DNA of 64,000 nucleotides from Algoriphagus sp. AGSA1 (GTDB lineage Bacteria; Bacteroidota; Bacteroidia; Cytophagales; Cyclobacteriaceae). A program made the position numbers and the translations under genes. The notes beneath the pieces were generated by a model. That model saw only the letters and a program-made list of their open reading frames with translations, searched no databases and was not told the DNA's origin. The stretch is taken from the NCBI RefSeq assembly GCF_021390545.1, contig NZ_JAJUWR010000012.1:124001-188000 (forward strand), in the 5' to 3' direction. Below, piece by piece: positions 56,481 through 64,000 of the stretch; within the stretch, counting starts at the first letter, position 1, and each line of letters opens with the position of its first letter.

Positions 56481-57056
56481 TTAATTTATACTGATGGGCA
56501 GCTTCAGCTTTTCCCATCGAATGACCAAGCCCGGATCCTGAATTTCCATTGACAGAGATTCTTGACTGCTTGCTTCCCACTCAGGGCTCACTTCCACTCT
56601 GAGCACATCATTCTTTTCATCATACTGAAAATGTCCATGCTCCAGATCCCATTCAGAATTAAAAATAACAGTCCAGGAACCTGTTTCCTTAGGAATCGTA
56701 AACAAGGAATACTTACCAGCAGGGAGTTTTTTCCCTTCTACCACCATATCCTGAGCCAGATCCACATAGGACGCTTCATTGGCCCCCGTTCTCCATACTA
56801 CATTATAAGGAACCAAATCTCCCCATAACACCCTGCCTTTTACAGCGGGAGAACCATATTGCACCTTGAAGGGTTTCCCCCCAATCTCTCCCTCTTTTAC
56901 CATCAACGGGCTAGGACGGGATTCTGCCTTTCCAGCAACTTCCATGGTTTCAGATGCTACCCCTGAATCTTTGGATTCAGAAACCTTGGACTCACCGCAT
57001 GAGCTGAACACCATAGAAGCTATGGCGGCAGACAAAATAGTTTGGTACGTTTTCAT
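56481..57056 (-). CDS. DUF2911 family lipoprotein
   Basis: A 191-residue protein with a lipobox (SMVFSSCGESK, Cys20). The mature part has a DUF2911 core: KGRVLWGDLVPYNVVWRTGANEASYVD, LPAGKYSLFTIP, TVIFNSEWD and a beta-sandwich end. The function of DUF2911 is not known; many copies occur in Bacteroidetes. The protein should sit on the periplasmic membrane. It is monocistronic, with a terminator behind it. Confidence 0.85.
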   Translation of the reverse strand: MKTYQTILSAAIASMVFSSCGESKVSESKDSGVASETMEVAGKAESRPSPLMVKEGEIGGKPFKVQYGSPAVKGRVLWGDLVPYNVVWRTGANEASYVDLAQDMVVEGKKLPAGKYSLFTIPKETGSWTVIFNSEWDLEHGHFQYDEKNDVLRVEVSPEWEASSQESLSMEIQDPGLVIRWEKLKLPISIN

Positions 57057-57392
57057 GTGTTTATAATTGTTTTTTAATGGTCACATGGAATCTCGCATCA
57101 CAGATAATCGTTCCTTCGTATGACTCTTGAGTCATGCTCGATTTCATATTGGGTAATTTTCTATTCGAAGTAACTAATAATAAGTAAATGAGCAAAATTC
57201 AGACCTCTATTCGATTGTCCCGAGACCCATAATATACCGAAACATACAAAATCCTTCTGATACCCGTTAATGTGTCAGCGTGAAAACAATAATTAAAGTA
57301 GATTGATTATTGTCCGTAAAGGTTAAATAAACCATTCACATTAATAGGTTCATGAATTATTGCTTACTTTATTACCAGATCAATCATACTTC
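57057..57392. other. Divergent intergenic region with a perfect inverted repeat
   Basis: This stretch holds the 5' sides of two divergent genes. At 57120-57135 a 16-base inverted repeat ATGACTC-TT-GAGTCAT is perfect in both 7-base arms; it may be an operator. No clear TAnnTTTG box could be assigned to either direction. Confidence 0.45.
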
Positions 57393-58439
57393 ATGAAAGT
57401 CATTACCTGGCTCCTCTTTGCCGTCACATTAATATTGTTTGCAAGTGTCTATGTTTCACCGGAATATTTCCGGTATGTAGGATTACTCCCCTTTTTTATT
57501 CCGGTGATCATCCTATTGAATCTTTTCTTATTGCTCATCCTCATATTATCTTGGAGGAAATTAGCCATTTTGCCATTATTGGCTTTGCTGATAGGTTATA
57601 AATTTTTCCTTGCCACCTTCCAGATCCATCCTAAAAATGAAAATGCCGAAGGGTTAAAAGTTTTCTCCTACAATGCCCACATGTTCTATTACAACTCAAA
57701 GAACGAAAACTCCCCGGAATCCAATGTGCTCTCTTGGCTGCAAGAACAGCCGGCAGACATCATGGCTTTCCAGGAATTCTATCAGGACAACACCACTCCA
57801 TCACGGGATGCATTGAAAATCCTTGGCAAGGATTCCAATTACAAGGTTTCTTATCATATCACAGACGGCAATCCTAAAAAAAGATCCAACGGTTTGGCAA
57901 TATTTTCTAAGTATCCAATCGTCAATGACGGCAAGGTTTTCAATGCCCAAGGCACTAATGGGGCGATTTTCGCAGACATATTGGTGGGAAAAGACACCAT
58001 AAGGATATACAATGCCCACCTAGAGTCTATGAGAATAGACTCGGAAGGATTGGAAAACCTGGATGGGGTCAAAGAAAACTACAGGCAAACCTTGGGTAAA
58101 CTCCAACGGGGAAGTCTGGCGAGAAGTAAGCAGCTGGGCATATTGCTGGAGCATATGTACAATAGTCCGTATCCTTTGATCCTGATGGGGGACTTGAACG
58201 AGATCCCCTACTCATATACTTATTTCAAATTGTCAGAAAAATATGATAATGCCTTCGAAAATGCGGGACGGGGTTTTGGGTTCACTTATAACCGTATTTT
58301 ATTTTTCCTAAGAATAGACCATATCTTTTCAAGTCCTGGGCTAAAAGCCGTAAATTTCAGAACACATAGGGAAGTTGATTACTCAGACCATTACCCTGTG
58401 TCGGCGACCTTCACCTGGGAAGGAATCCATCGGGAATAA
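57393..58439 (+). CDS. Membrane-anchored endonuclease/exonuclease/phosphatase family protein
   Basis: From ATG 57393 the protein has 348 residues. Two or three membrane helices lie in residues 1-75 (VITWLLFAVTLILFA and IPVIILLNLFLLLILIL), then an EEP domain: FSYNAHMFYY, MAFQEFY with the metal Glu, NGLAIFSKYPIV, AHLES, LMGDLNEIP (Asp-x-Asn) and DHYPVSATF with the final Asp-His pair. The catalytic set is complete. It likely hydrolyses a phosphodiester or phospholipid head group outside the cytosol. A TTG at 57360 would add 11 residues; the ATG is preferred. It faces the MMPL gene, with a 7-bp gap. Confidence 0.87.
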   Translation: MKVITWLLFAVTLILFASVYVSPEYFRYVGLLPFFIPVIILLNLFLLLILILSWRKLAILPLLALLIGYKFFLATFQIHPKNENAEGLKVFSYNAHMFYYNSKNENSPESNVLSWLQEQPADIMAFQEFYQDNTTPSRDALKILGKDSNYKVSYHITDGNPKKRSNGLAIFSKYPIVNDGKVFNAQGTNGAIFADILVGKDTIRIYNAHLESMRIDSEGLENLDGVKENYRQTLGKLQRGSLARSKQLGILLEHMYNSPYPLILMGDLNEIPYSYTYFKLSEKYDNAFENAGRGFGFTYNRILFFLRIDHIFSSPGLKAVNFRTHREVDYSDHYPVSATFTWEGIHRE

Positions 58440-58446
58440 ATTGCGT

Positions 58447-60693
58447 TTATTGACTTTTTCCCCACATTCTTTTCAGAGGCAGTAGCAAAAGAGGAAGTAG
58501 CATCAAATCAGCGAGCAAGGCAAAAAGCAATGAGGCGGAGATCAATAAGCCTGTAAAGTGGGTAACACCAAACTGACTGAAGGTCAACAGTCCAAATCCG
58601 GAAATAAGTACAATGGTGGTTAAGACAATCGCTTTGCCAGTTTCCAAATATGTCCGTTTCAAGGCATAGATAAGATTTTTCCCGGATGAAAGTTCGACTT
58701 TGAGCCTACTCATAAAATGGATACTGTCATCCACCGCTATGCCAAACGCAACAGTAAAAAGTATCGCCGTCGTCAACTTTAACTCAATTCCCATAAAATA
58801 CATCAGACCCAACATCCAAAGAAGGGGGACCAGGTTAGGAACCAACAAAATAAACGAGATCCGCCAGGATCTAAACAGGGTTCCAACTATTACTCCGACC
58901 AATAAAAACGCCACGCCCAGACCTTTCCCCATCTGCAACGTGACGGATCTATGTCCCTTGTCTATCAGGTAAGCTGTTCCTGTCCACTTTACCTGAAGCA
59001 GGCGTGGGTTTACATGCTCCTCCACATAGTCGTCCAGTTGCCTCCTGAGTTGCGTCATTTGCATAGACCCAAGATCTGCGGTCCTCCCACTGAATCTACC
59101 TGATGTCCTATCCTCACTGAGCACCTTGATGTCTGCTCTGATCAGGGCCGCCTCTAGCCAGCGATCCATACGCTGACGCTGCCATCTGGAAGGCAAAAGA
59201 AAAGCATCAGGATCCCCCTGATTCTGAGCCTGATTCAGAGATTTCACCAGCGTAAGTGGAGAAACCGGTTGGACATTTCCAAATAAGCTGATGATTTTAC
59301 GTTCTACTTTTTCCAACTCCAGCAGCACATCGTAGTCCAACAGTGAGGAAGCTTCTTCCCCAACAGCTAGGGATATTTCAAGAGGGTTTGATCCTCCATA
59401 GTTCTGATCAAAGTAGGCAAAATCCTGCAGAATGGGATGATCGACAGGAAGATTGTCAAGCAAATACCCATTAATCTGAATTCTAGATCCTACGAAACCG
59501 CACACAGCTGAAACTCCAATGAATGAAAAAACAATCAACTTCTTATGGCTTATTTGCCAAACAAAAAGCCTATGCAAAACACCTGGTTTTTCAGACTTGT
59601 GCGGAGAGGGGGTAATTCTGATAGGAATCAAAAACAAAAGCCCTGGTGCGGTACAAATAACAGCTACAAAAACGACCAAAATCCCAAGTCCGGTGGTCCA
59701 TCCAAAATCCTGAAGCGCAGGTATGCTGGTAAAATAAAGAGATAAAAAACCCAAAGAGGTGGTCAGCATGGTCAGCCAAACCGCTACAACCAGTTCTTTA
59801 AAAACCTCGTGGATCGCAATATCTTTAGTTATTCCGCTTTTTAGCTTTTTGATCAGATGGGTAAAAAAATGAATCAAAGCACTCAATCCCACAATCAGGA
59901 AAATAGTGGGTTGCATCACAGACATCAGGTCAAAGGGCTTCCCAAGAATGACAAGTAATCCAAAAGCCCATGCCACACCTATAACAAGAACCAGTAGTGG
60001 AATAAGTACAGCCCACCAGGATCGAAAAATCACGACCAGCAAAAACAACATGATCAGGATAGAGAACCCGAAAAACATCCCAAATTCCTTTTGCATCAGA
60101 TGCACAAAATCACCTTGCATTTGAATTTTACCGGCAATTGCTTTAGGCTTGATCTCATAGCGGGCAAATACACTTCGGATAGAATCATATAATAGATCCC
60201 CCTCAGCCTTGGATATATTTTGGCTATTCTTAATCCACAATAGAAGCGAATTTCCATCTTTTGAGATCAGCCGGGAGCTAAACTGCTCCGCTTGAATGTC
60301 AAATTCCCCAAGAGATTTTTCATCTGACCAATCCAGGACTTTTTTATAATTCACCCCAAAAATCCCTATTATAGGCTGTTCCAAGTTTAGGATAGAAATG
60401 AGTGTGTCTATTTGACTCAGTTTTTGAAGGGCTGATTGCACCTCGCTGGCTTTCTTTATGAAATCAGGCGTGATAAGCTCGCCCTCAGGATTACTCAAGG
60501 CAACAAGCAAGTAGTCATTGTCATTTTCAAACTGATTTCTATAGCTTAGATAAAAATCAAGATCCTCATCGTCTTGGGGAAAGAAAGTTTCGAAATCATA
60601 ATCAAACTGAGGAACCGGACGGTATATGATCAGCATTATACTGAGCACGACAGTAAGCAGTAAAAAAATATAGGCAGTTTGTTTTTGGAACAT
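58447..60693 (-). CDS. MMPL/RND family exporter
   Basis: A 748-residue polytopic protein with the RND layout: one N-terminal helix (8-25), a large periplasmic domain, a block of helices (about 210-370), a second periplasmic domain and a C-terminal block (about 610-745). The GIAVDDSIHFMSRL motif in the helix near 655 carries the acidic pair typical of MMPL/HAE transporters that use proton flow; MQGDFVHLMQKEFGMFF precedes the first helix block. Such proteins in Bacteroidetes export lipids or hopanoid-like compounds, but no substrate is evident here. ATG at 60693. Confidence 0.87.
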   Translation of the reverse strand: MFQKQTAYIFLLLTVVLSIMLIIYRPVPQFDYDFETFFPQDDEDLDFYLSYRNQFENDNDYLLVALSNPEGELITPDFIKKASEVQSALQKLSQIDTLISILNLEQPIIGIFGVNYKKVLDWSDEKSLGEFDIQAEQFSSRLISKDGNSLLLWIKNSQNISKAEGDLLYDSIRSVFARYEIKPKAIAGKIQMQGDFVHLMQKEFGMFFGFSILIMLFLLVVIFRSWWAVLIPLLVLVIGVAWAFGLLVILGKPFDLMSVMQPTIFLIVGLSALIHFFTHLIKKLKSGITKDIAIHEVFKELVVAVWLTMLTTSLGFLSLYFTSIPALQDFGWTTGLGILVVFVAVICTAPGLLFLIPIRITPSPHKSEKPGVLHRLFVWQISHKKLIVFSFIGVSAVCGFVGSRIQINGYLLDNLPVDHPILQDFAYFDQNYGGSNPLEISLAVGEEASSLLDYDVLLELEKVERKIISLFGNVQPVSPLTLVKSLNQAQNQGDPDAFLLPSRWQRQRMDRWLEAALIRADIKVLSEDRTSGRFSGRTADLGSMQMTQLRRQLDDYVEEHVNPRLLQVKWTGTAYLIDKGHRSVTLQMGKGLGVAFLLVGVIVGTLFRSWRISFILLVPNLVPLLWMLGLMYFMGIELKLTTAILFTVAFGIAVDDSIHFMSRLKVELSSGKNLIYALKRTYLETGKAIVLTTIVLISGFGLLTFSQFGVTHFTGLLISASLLFALLADLMLLPLLLLPLKRMWGKSQ

Positions 60694-60828
60694 CTGGTGA
60701 TGGAGATTGGGGTTTATTCCGCAAATTCTTTCTAAGTATAATAAGTTTAAGACTGCAATGTTTCAAATCAATTCCATTTAATGTCCGAACTGATTAACTT
60801 GCCGGAAGTTGTAAACCAAAGCAGAAAA

Positions 60829-61623
60829 ATGAAGCAATACCACGATTTGATGAGAAAAATCCTTGATGAAGGAGCTGTCAAAGGAGATAGAACCGGAACC
60901 GGGACCCGGAGTATTTTTGGCCATCAGATGCGTTTTGACCTTTCGGAGGGTTTCCCTGTAGTCACAACCAAAAAACTACATCTGAGATCGATCATCATCG
61001 AGCTCTTGTGGTTTCTCAAAGGTGATTCAAATATCAAATACCTGAATGACAACAAAGTGTCCATCTGGAATGAATGGGCCGATGAAAACGGTGACCTAGG
61101 CCCGGTGTATGGTTATCAGTGGCGTCATTGGCCAGATGGAAAGGGAGGCGAAATCGATCAGATCAAAAATCTTGTCCATCAGATCAAAACCAAGCCGGAT
61201 AGCCGCAGGCATATTGTCAGTGCTTGGAATGTGGCTGACGTTGACAACATGGCTTTGCCTCCTTGTCATACCATCTTCCAGTTTTATGTTGCCGATGGGA
61301 AATTGAGCTGCCAGTTGTATCAACGTAGTGCTGATGTCTTTCTGGGGGTTCCTTTTAATATTGCATCTTATGCCCTCTTCACCATGATGATAGCGCAGGT
61401 CTGTGGGTTGAATCCGGGAGAATTTATCCACACGTTTGGGGATGCCCATCTATATTCGAACCATCTGGAGCAAGCTGAACTTCAATTGAGCAGGGAAATA
61501 AGAGAGTTGCCCACGATGAAAATCAATCCTGAAGTAAAGGATATTTTTGAATTTAAATACGAGGATTTTGAACTGGTCAATTACGATCCACACCCACACA
61601 TAAAGGCTGTTGTAGCGGTATAA
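60829..61623 (+). CDS. thyA: Thymidylate synthase
   Basis: From ATG 60829 the protein has 264 residues, the same as the Escherichia coli enzyme, and Cys146 (in [10 protein letters not shown]) falls at the catalytic position. MKQYHDLM matches the usual N-terminus, GDRTGTGT the folate/phosphate loop, [12 protein letters not shown] the helix, and GPVYGYQWR and [11 protein letters not shown] the dUMP site. It methylates dUMP to dTMP with methylene-tetrahydrofolate. An ATG at 60781 in the same frame adds 16 residues that are not family-like. A bidirectional terminator follows at 61667-61703. Confidence 0.96.
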   Translation: MKQYHDLMRKILDEGAVKGDRTGTGTRSIFGHQMRFDLSEGFPVVTTKKLHLRSIIIELLWFLKGDSNIKYLNDNKVSIWNEWADENGDLGPVYGYQWRHWPDGKGGEIDQIKNLVHQIKTKPDSRRHIVSAWNVADVDNMALPPCHTIFQFYVADGKLSCQLYQRSADVFLGVPFNIASYALFTMMIAQVCGLNPGEFIHTFGDAHLYSNHLEQAELQLSREIRELPTMKINPEVKDIFEFKYEDFELVNYDPHPHIKAVVAV

Positions 61624-61666
61624 TATGTAAAAGATAAAGAATCAGCATTCCACACCAGGCTACTAT

Positions 61667-61703
61667 AAAAAAGGACCAGAAAATTGTTTTCCGGTCCTTT
61701 TTT
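61667..61703. terminator. Bidirectional terminator between thyA and the S9 peptidase
   Basis: A stem of AAAAAAGGACC...GGTCCTTTTTT with inner GAAAA/TTTTC pairing, one mismatch and a TTG loop. T-runs on both strands fit a terminator for both convergent genes. Confidence 0.85.
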
Positions 61704-61800
61704 AGTTCTGGCTTGTTAAAAACCCCTTCACGTGAAAGTGGATCATTCAATCACAATTATCACTTTTGATCTGATAGTGGCATTATTCATCATGCCCTAG

Positions 61801-64000
61801 TTAATCCTCAAGTTCATATTTTAGTGTCTTCCCTTTTTGCACTGCAGGAAGACCTTCGCTCATCCATAGGGGTTCCGGTGCCCCTTTCAGGTAATGATCA
61901 AAGAACTGACTTAAGCGTACGGAAAGATCCTTTCTGTTTTTGCGTTTGACCAGATTATGGTCTTCTCCGTTGTATTGTAGCAACCAAGCTGGGCTGCCCA
62001 GTCTCTTCAAAGCCATAAACATCTCTATTCCCTGATACCACGGCACTGCCCCGTCTTCATCGTTATGCATAATGAGAACAGGTGTTTTTACCCTATCCAT
62101 GAAAAAGAGCGGGGAATTCTCTATATAGTAAACCGGTCTTTCCCAAAGAGTACCTCCTATTCTAGATTGGGTTTGCTCATACTGGAACATGCGGCTCATT
62201 CCTGTACCCCATCTGATCCCCCCATATGCTGAAGTCATGTTTACCACCGGGGCTCCTGCGCCTGCTGCTTTGAACATATCTGTCTGAGTGATGAGGTAAG
62301 CGACCTGATAGCCACCCCAGCTCTGTCCTTGGATAGCCATGTTGTCAGCATCTACAAAACCTCTTGCAACAATAGACTGTACCCCAGGAATAATGCAACT
62401 GTAGGCACTAGGTCCCGGGAGGCCCAATTTGTAGGTGATATCCGGCACAAAAACCAGGTAATCATTACTTACAAAATATGGAATATTGATGGTAGAAGCA
62501 CTTGGTGCTGGAGCCCTGTAATTATGCAATCCATCACTGTTCCGTTCATAGAAATACACCATCATCGGATACTTTTTGGAGGCATCAAAATTTTCAGGTT
62601 TAAACAGCAATCCCTGTAAAGATTCCCCGTCGTTGGTCATGTAATCAACTAATTCTACAGATCCCCAGTTGACCTCGGCCTGCTGGGGATTGAGATTAGA
62701 TACCTTTTTAAGGTTTTTGAAAGTCAGGTCACTCAAATACAAGTCAGGATTTTCAGCATAAGTTGATCTGTTGAGAAAAATCTCCCGGCTCTCTTTTGCC
62801 TTGGTCAATCCATAATACCTGTTGGCAGACATAATCAACTGCTTAGGGGCTGATTTCCCTTCGAACGTTCCAGTGAAATATCCAGAATCTTTGGTTTTCT
62901 CATTAAAGGCAGTCAAAAGCAACTGTCCATTAGGATCTATACCCTTTTCCTCAGGATCCAGGTTTTGTCTTCTAAATACCGTTTGGGATTTCCTCCCTAC
63001 CGCTTGGGTAAGGTTAACTGCCTGAGCTGGGTTTTTAGGATCTATTTTCCAGATATCAAATCTATCGTAAACCAAAAACCCTTCGTCGCCATCTATCCAA
63101 CCAGCACTGCCATAGCTACCTGGCAATGAAGGAGAGTCATGCAATTCATTGTGAAAAGCAACAGAAAGCTCCTTGGTGAGGTTGATTTTTTCTTCTAATG
63201 CTACATCGTAGGCCACCCAGCTGCTGTCCCGTGAATCATACCAATACACATATTTCCCAGCAGGAGAAATAGTCGGATAGCCTGAAGCGTCTTTTTCAAT
63301 CAATGTCTTTTCGCCGGTAGCAAAATCAACCAAATACAAGTCCCTACCTGTCTGTATATTCCAGCTATAGTTGATTCTATATGGCTCATCTGTCCATGCC
63401 AGACCAAAATCCCGCTCTACTTTTGCTTCCAGAATGACATTTTTCACTTCCAGGTCAGCGAGCTGGGTAATCTTTTCGTTGGTAAGATCGACGGTGGCCA
63501 AATAGGAGAATTTTTCCTCCCTGCTTTTATTTTTGAGTTGCATAGGCTGAATCTCCGAATCCTGCCAGCCCCAAATATCCAAACTGACCCTATCTTCATC
63601 CAATATCGTGGTGTCGCTTTCATAGCTGTAATCCATATAATCAGGAACTACTCCGAAAAACAAGCGGTTTTCATCCTCAGAAAATTTCAGGTTACCGTTT
63701 CCACTGATAATACCTTTATCCAATACCCCCTCAGATTCCTTTGTCGCGATCTCCTTTACTTCCGCACTGGAAGTTTCTACAAGAAAGAGGGAATAATAAG
63801 GCTTCTTTGACTTGATCGAATCATCTGTAGCAAGGTAAGCAAGGTATTTTGCCTCGGGTGAGAACGTAACCTCTGTATAGGCAGTCTTTCCTTCGGAAAG
63901 TAATTTGCTTTCTCCTGTGGAAAGATTCAACAGATAAATCGCAGCATTATCCAGCGTATCTTCCTCTGCCAGTTCATAATGAAAAAACTCGCCATTCTTA
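61801..64000 (-). CDS. S9 prolyl oligopeptidase family peptidase, N-terminus beyond right edge
   Basis: The open frame continues upstream to base 64000 with no start (an apparent start at 63930 is only an internal Leu codon), so at least 732 residues are visible. The first ~470 residues read as a beta-propeller (repeated SPxGKYVYWYDS-like strands and YLATDD). The C-terminal alpha/beta-hydrolase domain has GQSWGGYQVAY with the catalytic Ser, MHNDEDGAVPW with the Asp, and GEDHNL with the His; an upstream SAPAPSAST segment lies in the loop. It cleaves peptides, often secreted or periplasmic in this phylum; the signal peptide lies outside the window. Confidence 0.9.
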   Translation of the reverse strand, partial: KNGEFFHYELAEEDTLDNAAIYLLNLSTGESKLLSEGKTAYTEVTFSPEAKYLAYLATDDSIKSKKPYYSLFLVETSSAEVKEIATKESEGVLDKGIISGNGNLKFSEDENRLFFGVVPDYMDYSYESDTTILDEDRVSLDIWGWQDSEIQPMQLKNKSREEKFSYLATVDLTNEKITQLADLEVKNVILEAKVERDFGLAWTDEPYRINYSWNIQTGRDLYLVDFATGEKTLIEKDASGYPTISPAGKYVYWYDSRDSSWVAYDVALEEKINLTKELSVAFHNELHDSPSLPGSYGSAGWIDGDEGFLVYDRFDIWKIDPKNPAQAVNLTQAVGRKSQTVFRRQNLDPEEKGIDPNGQLLLTAFNEKTKDSGYFTGTFEGKSAPKQLIMSANRYYGLTKAKESREIFLNRSTYAENPDLYLSDLTFKNLKKVSNLNPQQAEVNWGSVELVDYMTNDGESLQGLLFKPENFDASKKYPMMVYFYERNSDGLHNYRAPAPSASTINIPYFVSNDYLVFVPDITYKLGLPGPSAYSCIIPGVQSIVARGFVDADNMAIQGQSWGGYQVAYLITQTDMFKAAGAGAPVVNMTSAYGGIRWGTGMSRMFQYEQTQSRIGGTLWERPVYYIENSPLFFMDRVKTPVLIMHNDEDGAVPWYQGIEMFMALKRLGSPAWLLQYNGEDHNLVKRKNRKDLSVRLSQFFDHYLKGAPEPLWMSEGLPAVQKGKTLKYELED

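Noticed and set aside
60781..60828. Longer thyA N-terminus
   Set aside because: The 264-residue form from 60829 matches the family in length and in the Cys146 position.
63928..63930. Start of the S9 peptidase at 63930
   Set aside because: The codon is an internal Leu (TTG) in an open frame that continues to the window edge.
1..64000. CRISPR arrays, insertion sequences, tRNA or rRNA genes
   Set aside because: No regularly spaced repeats, transposase motifs, terminal inverted repeats or cloverleaf-like sequences were noticed by eye.

Overview
The window looks like a chromosome segment of a Bacteroidetes bacterium, most likely Cytophagales (Cyclobacteriaceae/Algoriphagus-like). Supporting signs are AT-rich DNA, a DUF2911 lipoprotein, a penicillin-acylase-family hydrolase, an S9 peptidase, a Bacteroidetes-type Wzi porin and two promoters with the TAnnTTTG -7 box used by the primary sigma factor of this phylum. 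Taxonomy is inferred from gene content only.

About 53 kb (1 to 53,500) is one very large surface-polysaccharide locus, transcribed almost entirely on the minus strand and read here from right to left. It opens with a winged-helix/MNT-fold regulator (53440) and a long SLBB-type Wza protein (52747). Next come a NeuD-like acyltransferase, an ABC exporter and a pseudaminic-acid module: pseB, pseC, pseF, an ATP-grasp enzyme, pseG, a hexapeptide acyltransferase and pseI, with no canonical PseH. After that come a GT-B candidate transferase, a Wzz-type chain-length protein, GT2 and GT-B transferases, a first Wzy-like polymerase, a secreted TIM-barrel protein, an NAD-dependent epimerase, a beta-propeller protein and a Wzi-family outer-membrane protein.

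A second transcription unit starts near 27,070 with a UDP-sugar dehydrogenase. It continues with a short Wza lipoprotein, a Wzc-type tyrosine autokinase, an orphan NeuA-type cytidylyltransferase coupled to a D-2-hydroxyacid dehydrogenase, seven transferase-like genes, a second Wzy-like polymerase, a WbuB-like GT4, an epimerase, a CapK/PaaK-like adenylate-forming protein, another GT-B-like protein, a second ABC exporter paralogous to the first, a GT11 fucosyltransferase, a GT4, a methyltransferase, a decayed FkbM methyltransferase on the opposite strand and a GT2 cut by the left edge. No MOP-type Wzx flippase and no initiating phosphoglycosyltransferase is visible. The two PglK/MsbA-like ABC transporters are therefore the best flippase candidates.

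The most interesting regulatory signal is a pair of matched control regions, one before the regulator/wza and one before the UDP-sugar dehydrogenase. Both have a 20-bp promoter/operator block (17/20 identical, with a GAGTA-N7-TACTC inverted repeat over the -7 box). Both also have an identical 21-bp element further downstream, about 70-115 bp before the first export or precursor gene. This suggests that the regulator controls its own unit and the second one, and that the transcribed 21-bp element has a shared, perhaps antitermination-like, role.

To the right (53,500-64,000) lie ordinary chromosomal genes: a small membrane protein with a penicillin-acylase-family hydrolase, a DUF2911 lipoprotein, a membrane-anchored EEP-family phosphatase/nuclease, an MMPL/RND-type exporter, thyA and a prolyl-oligopeptidase-family peptidase cut by the right edge.
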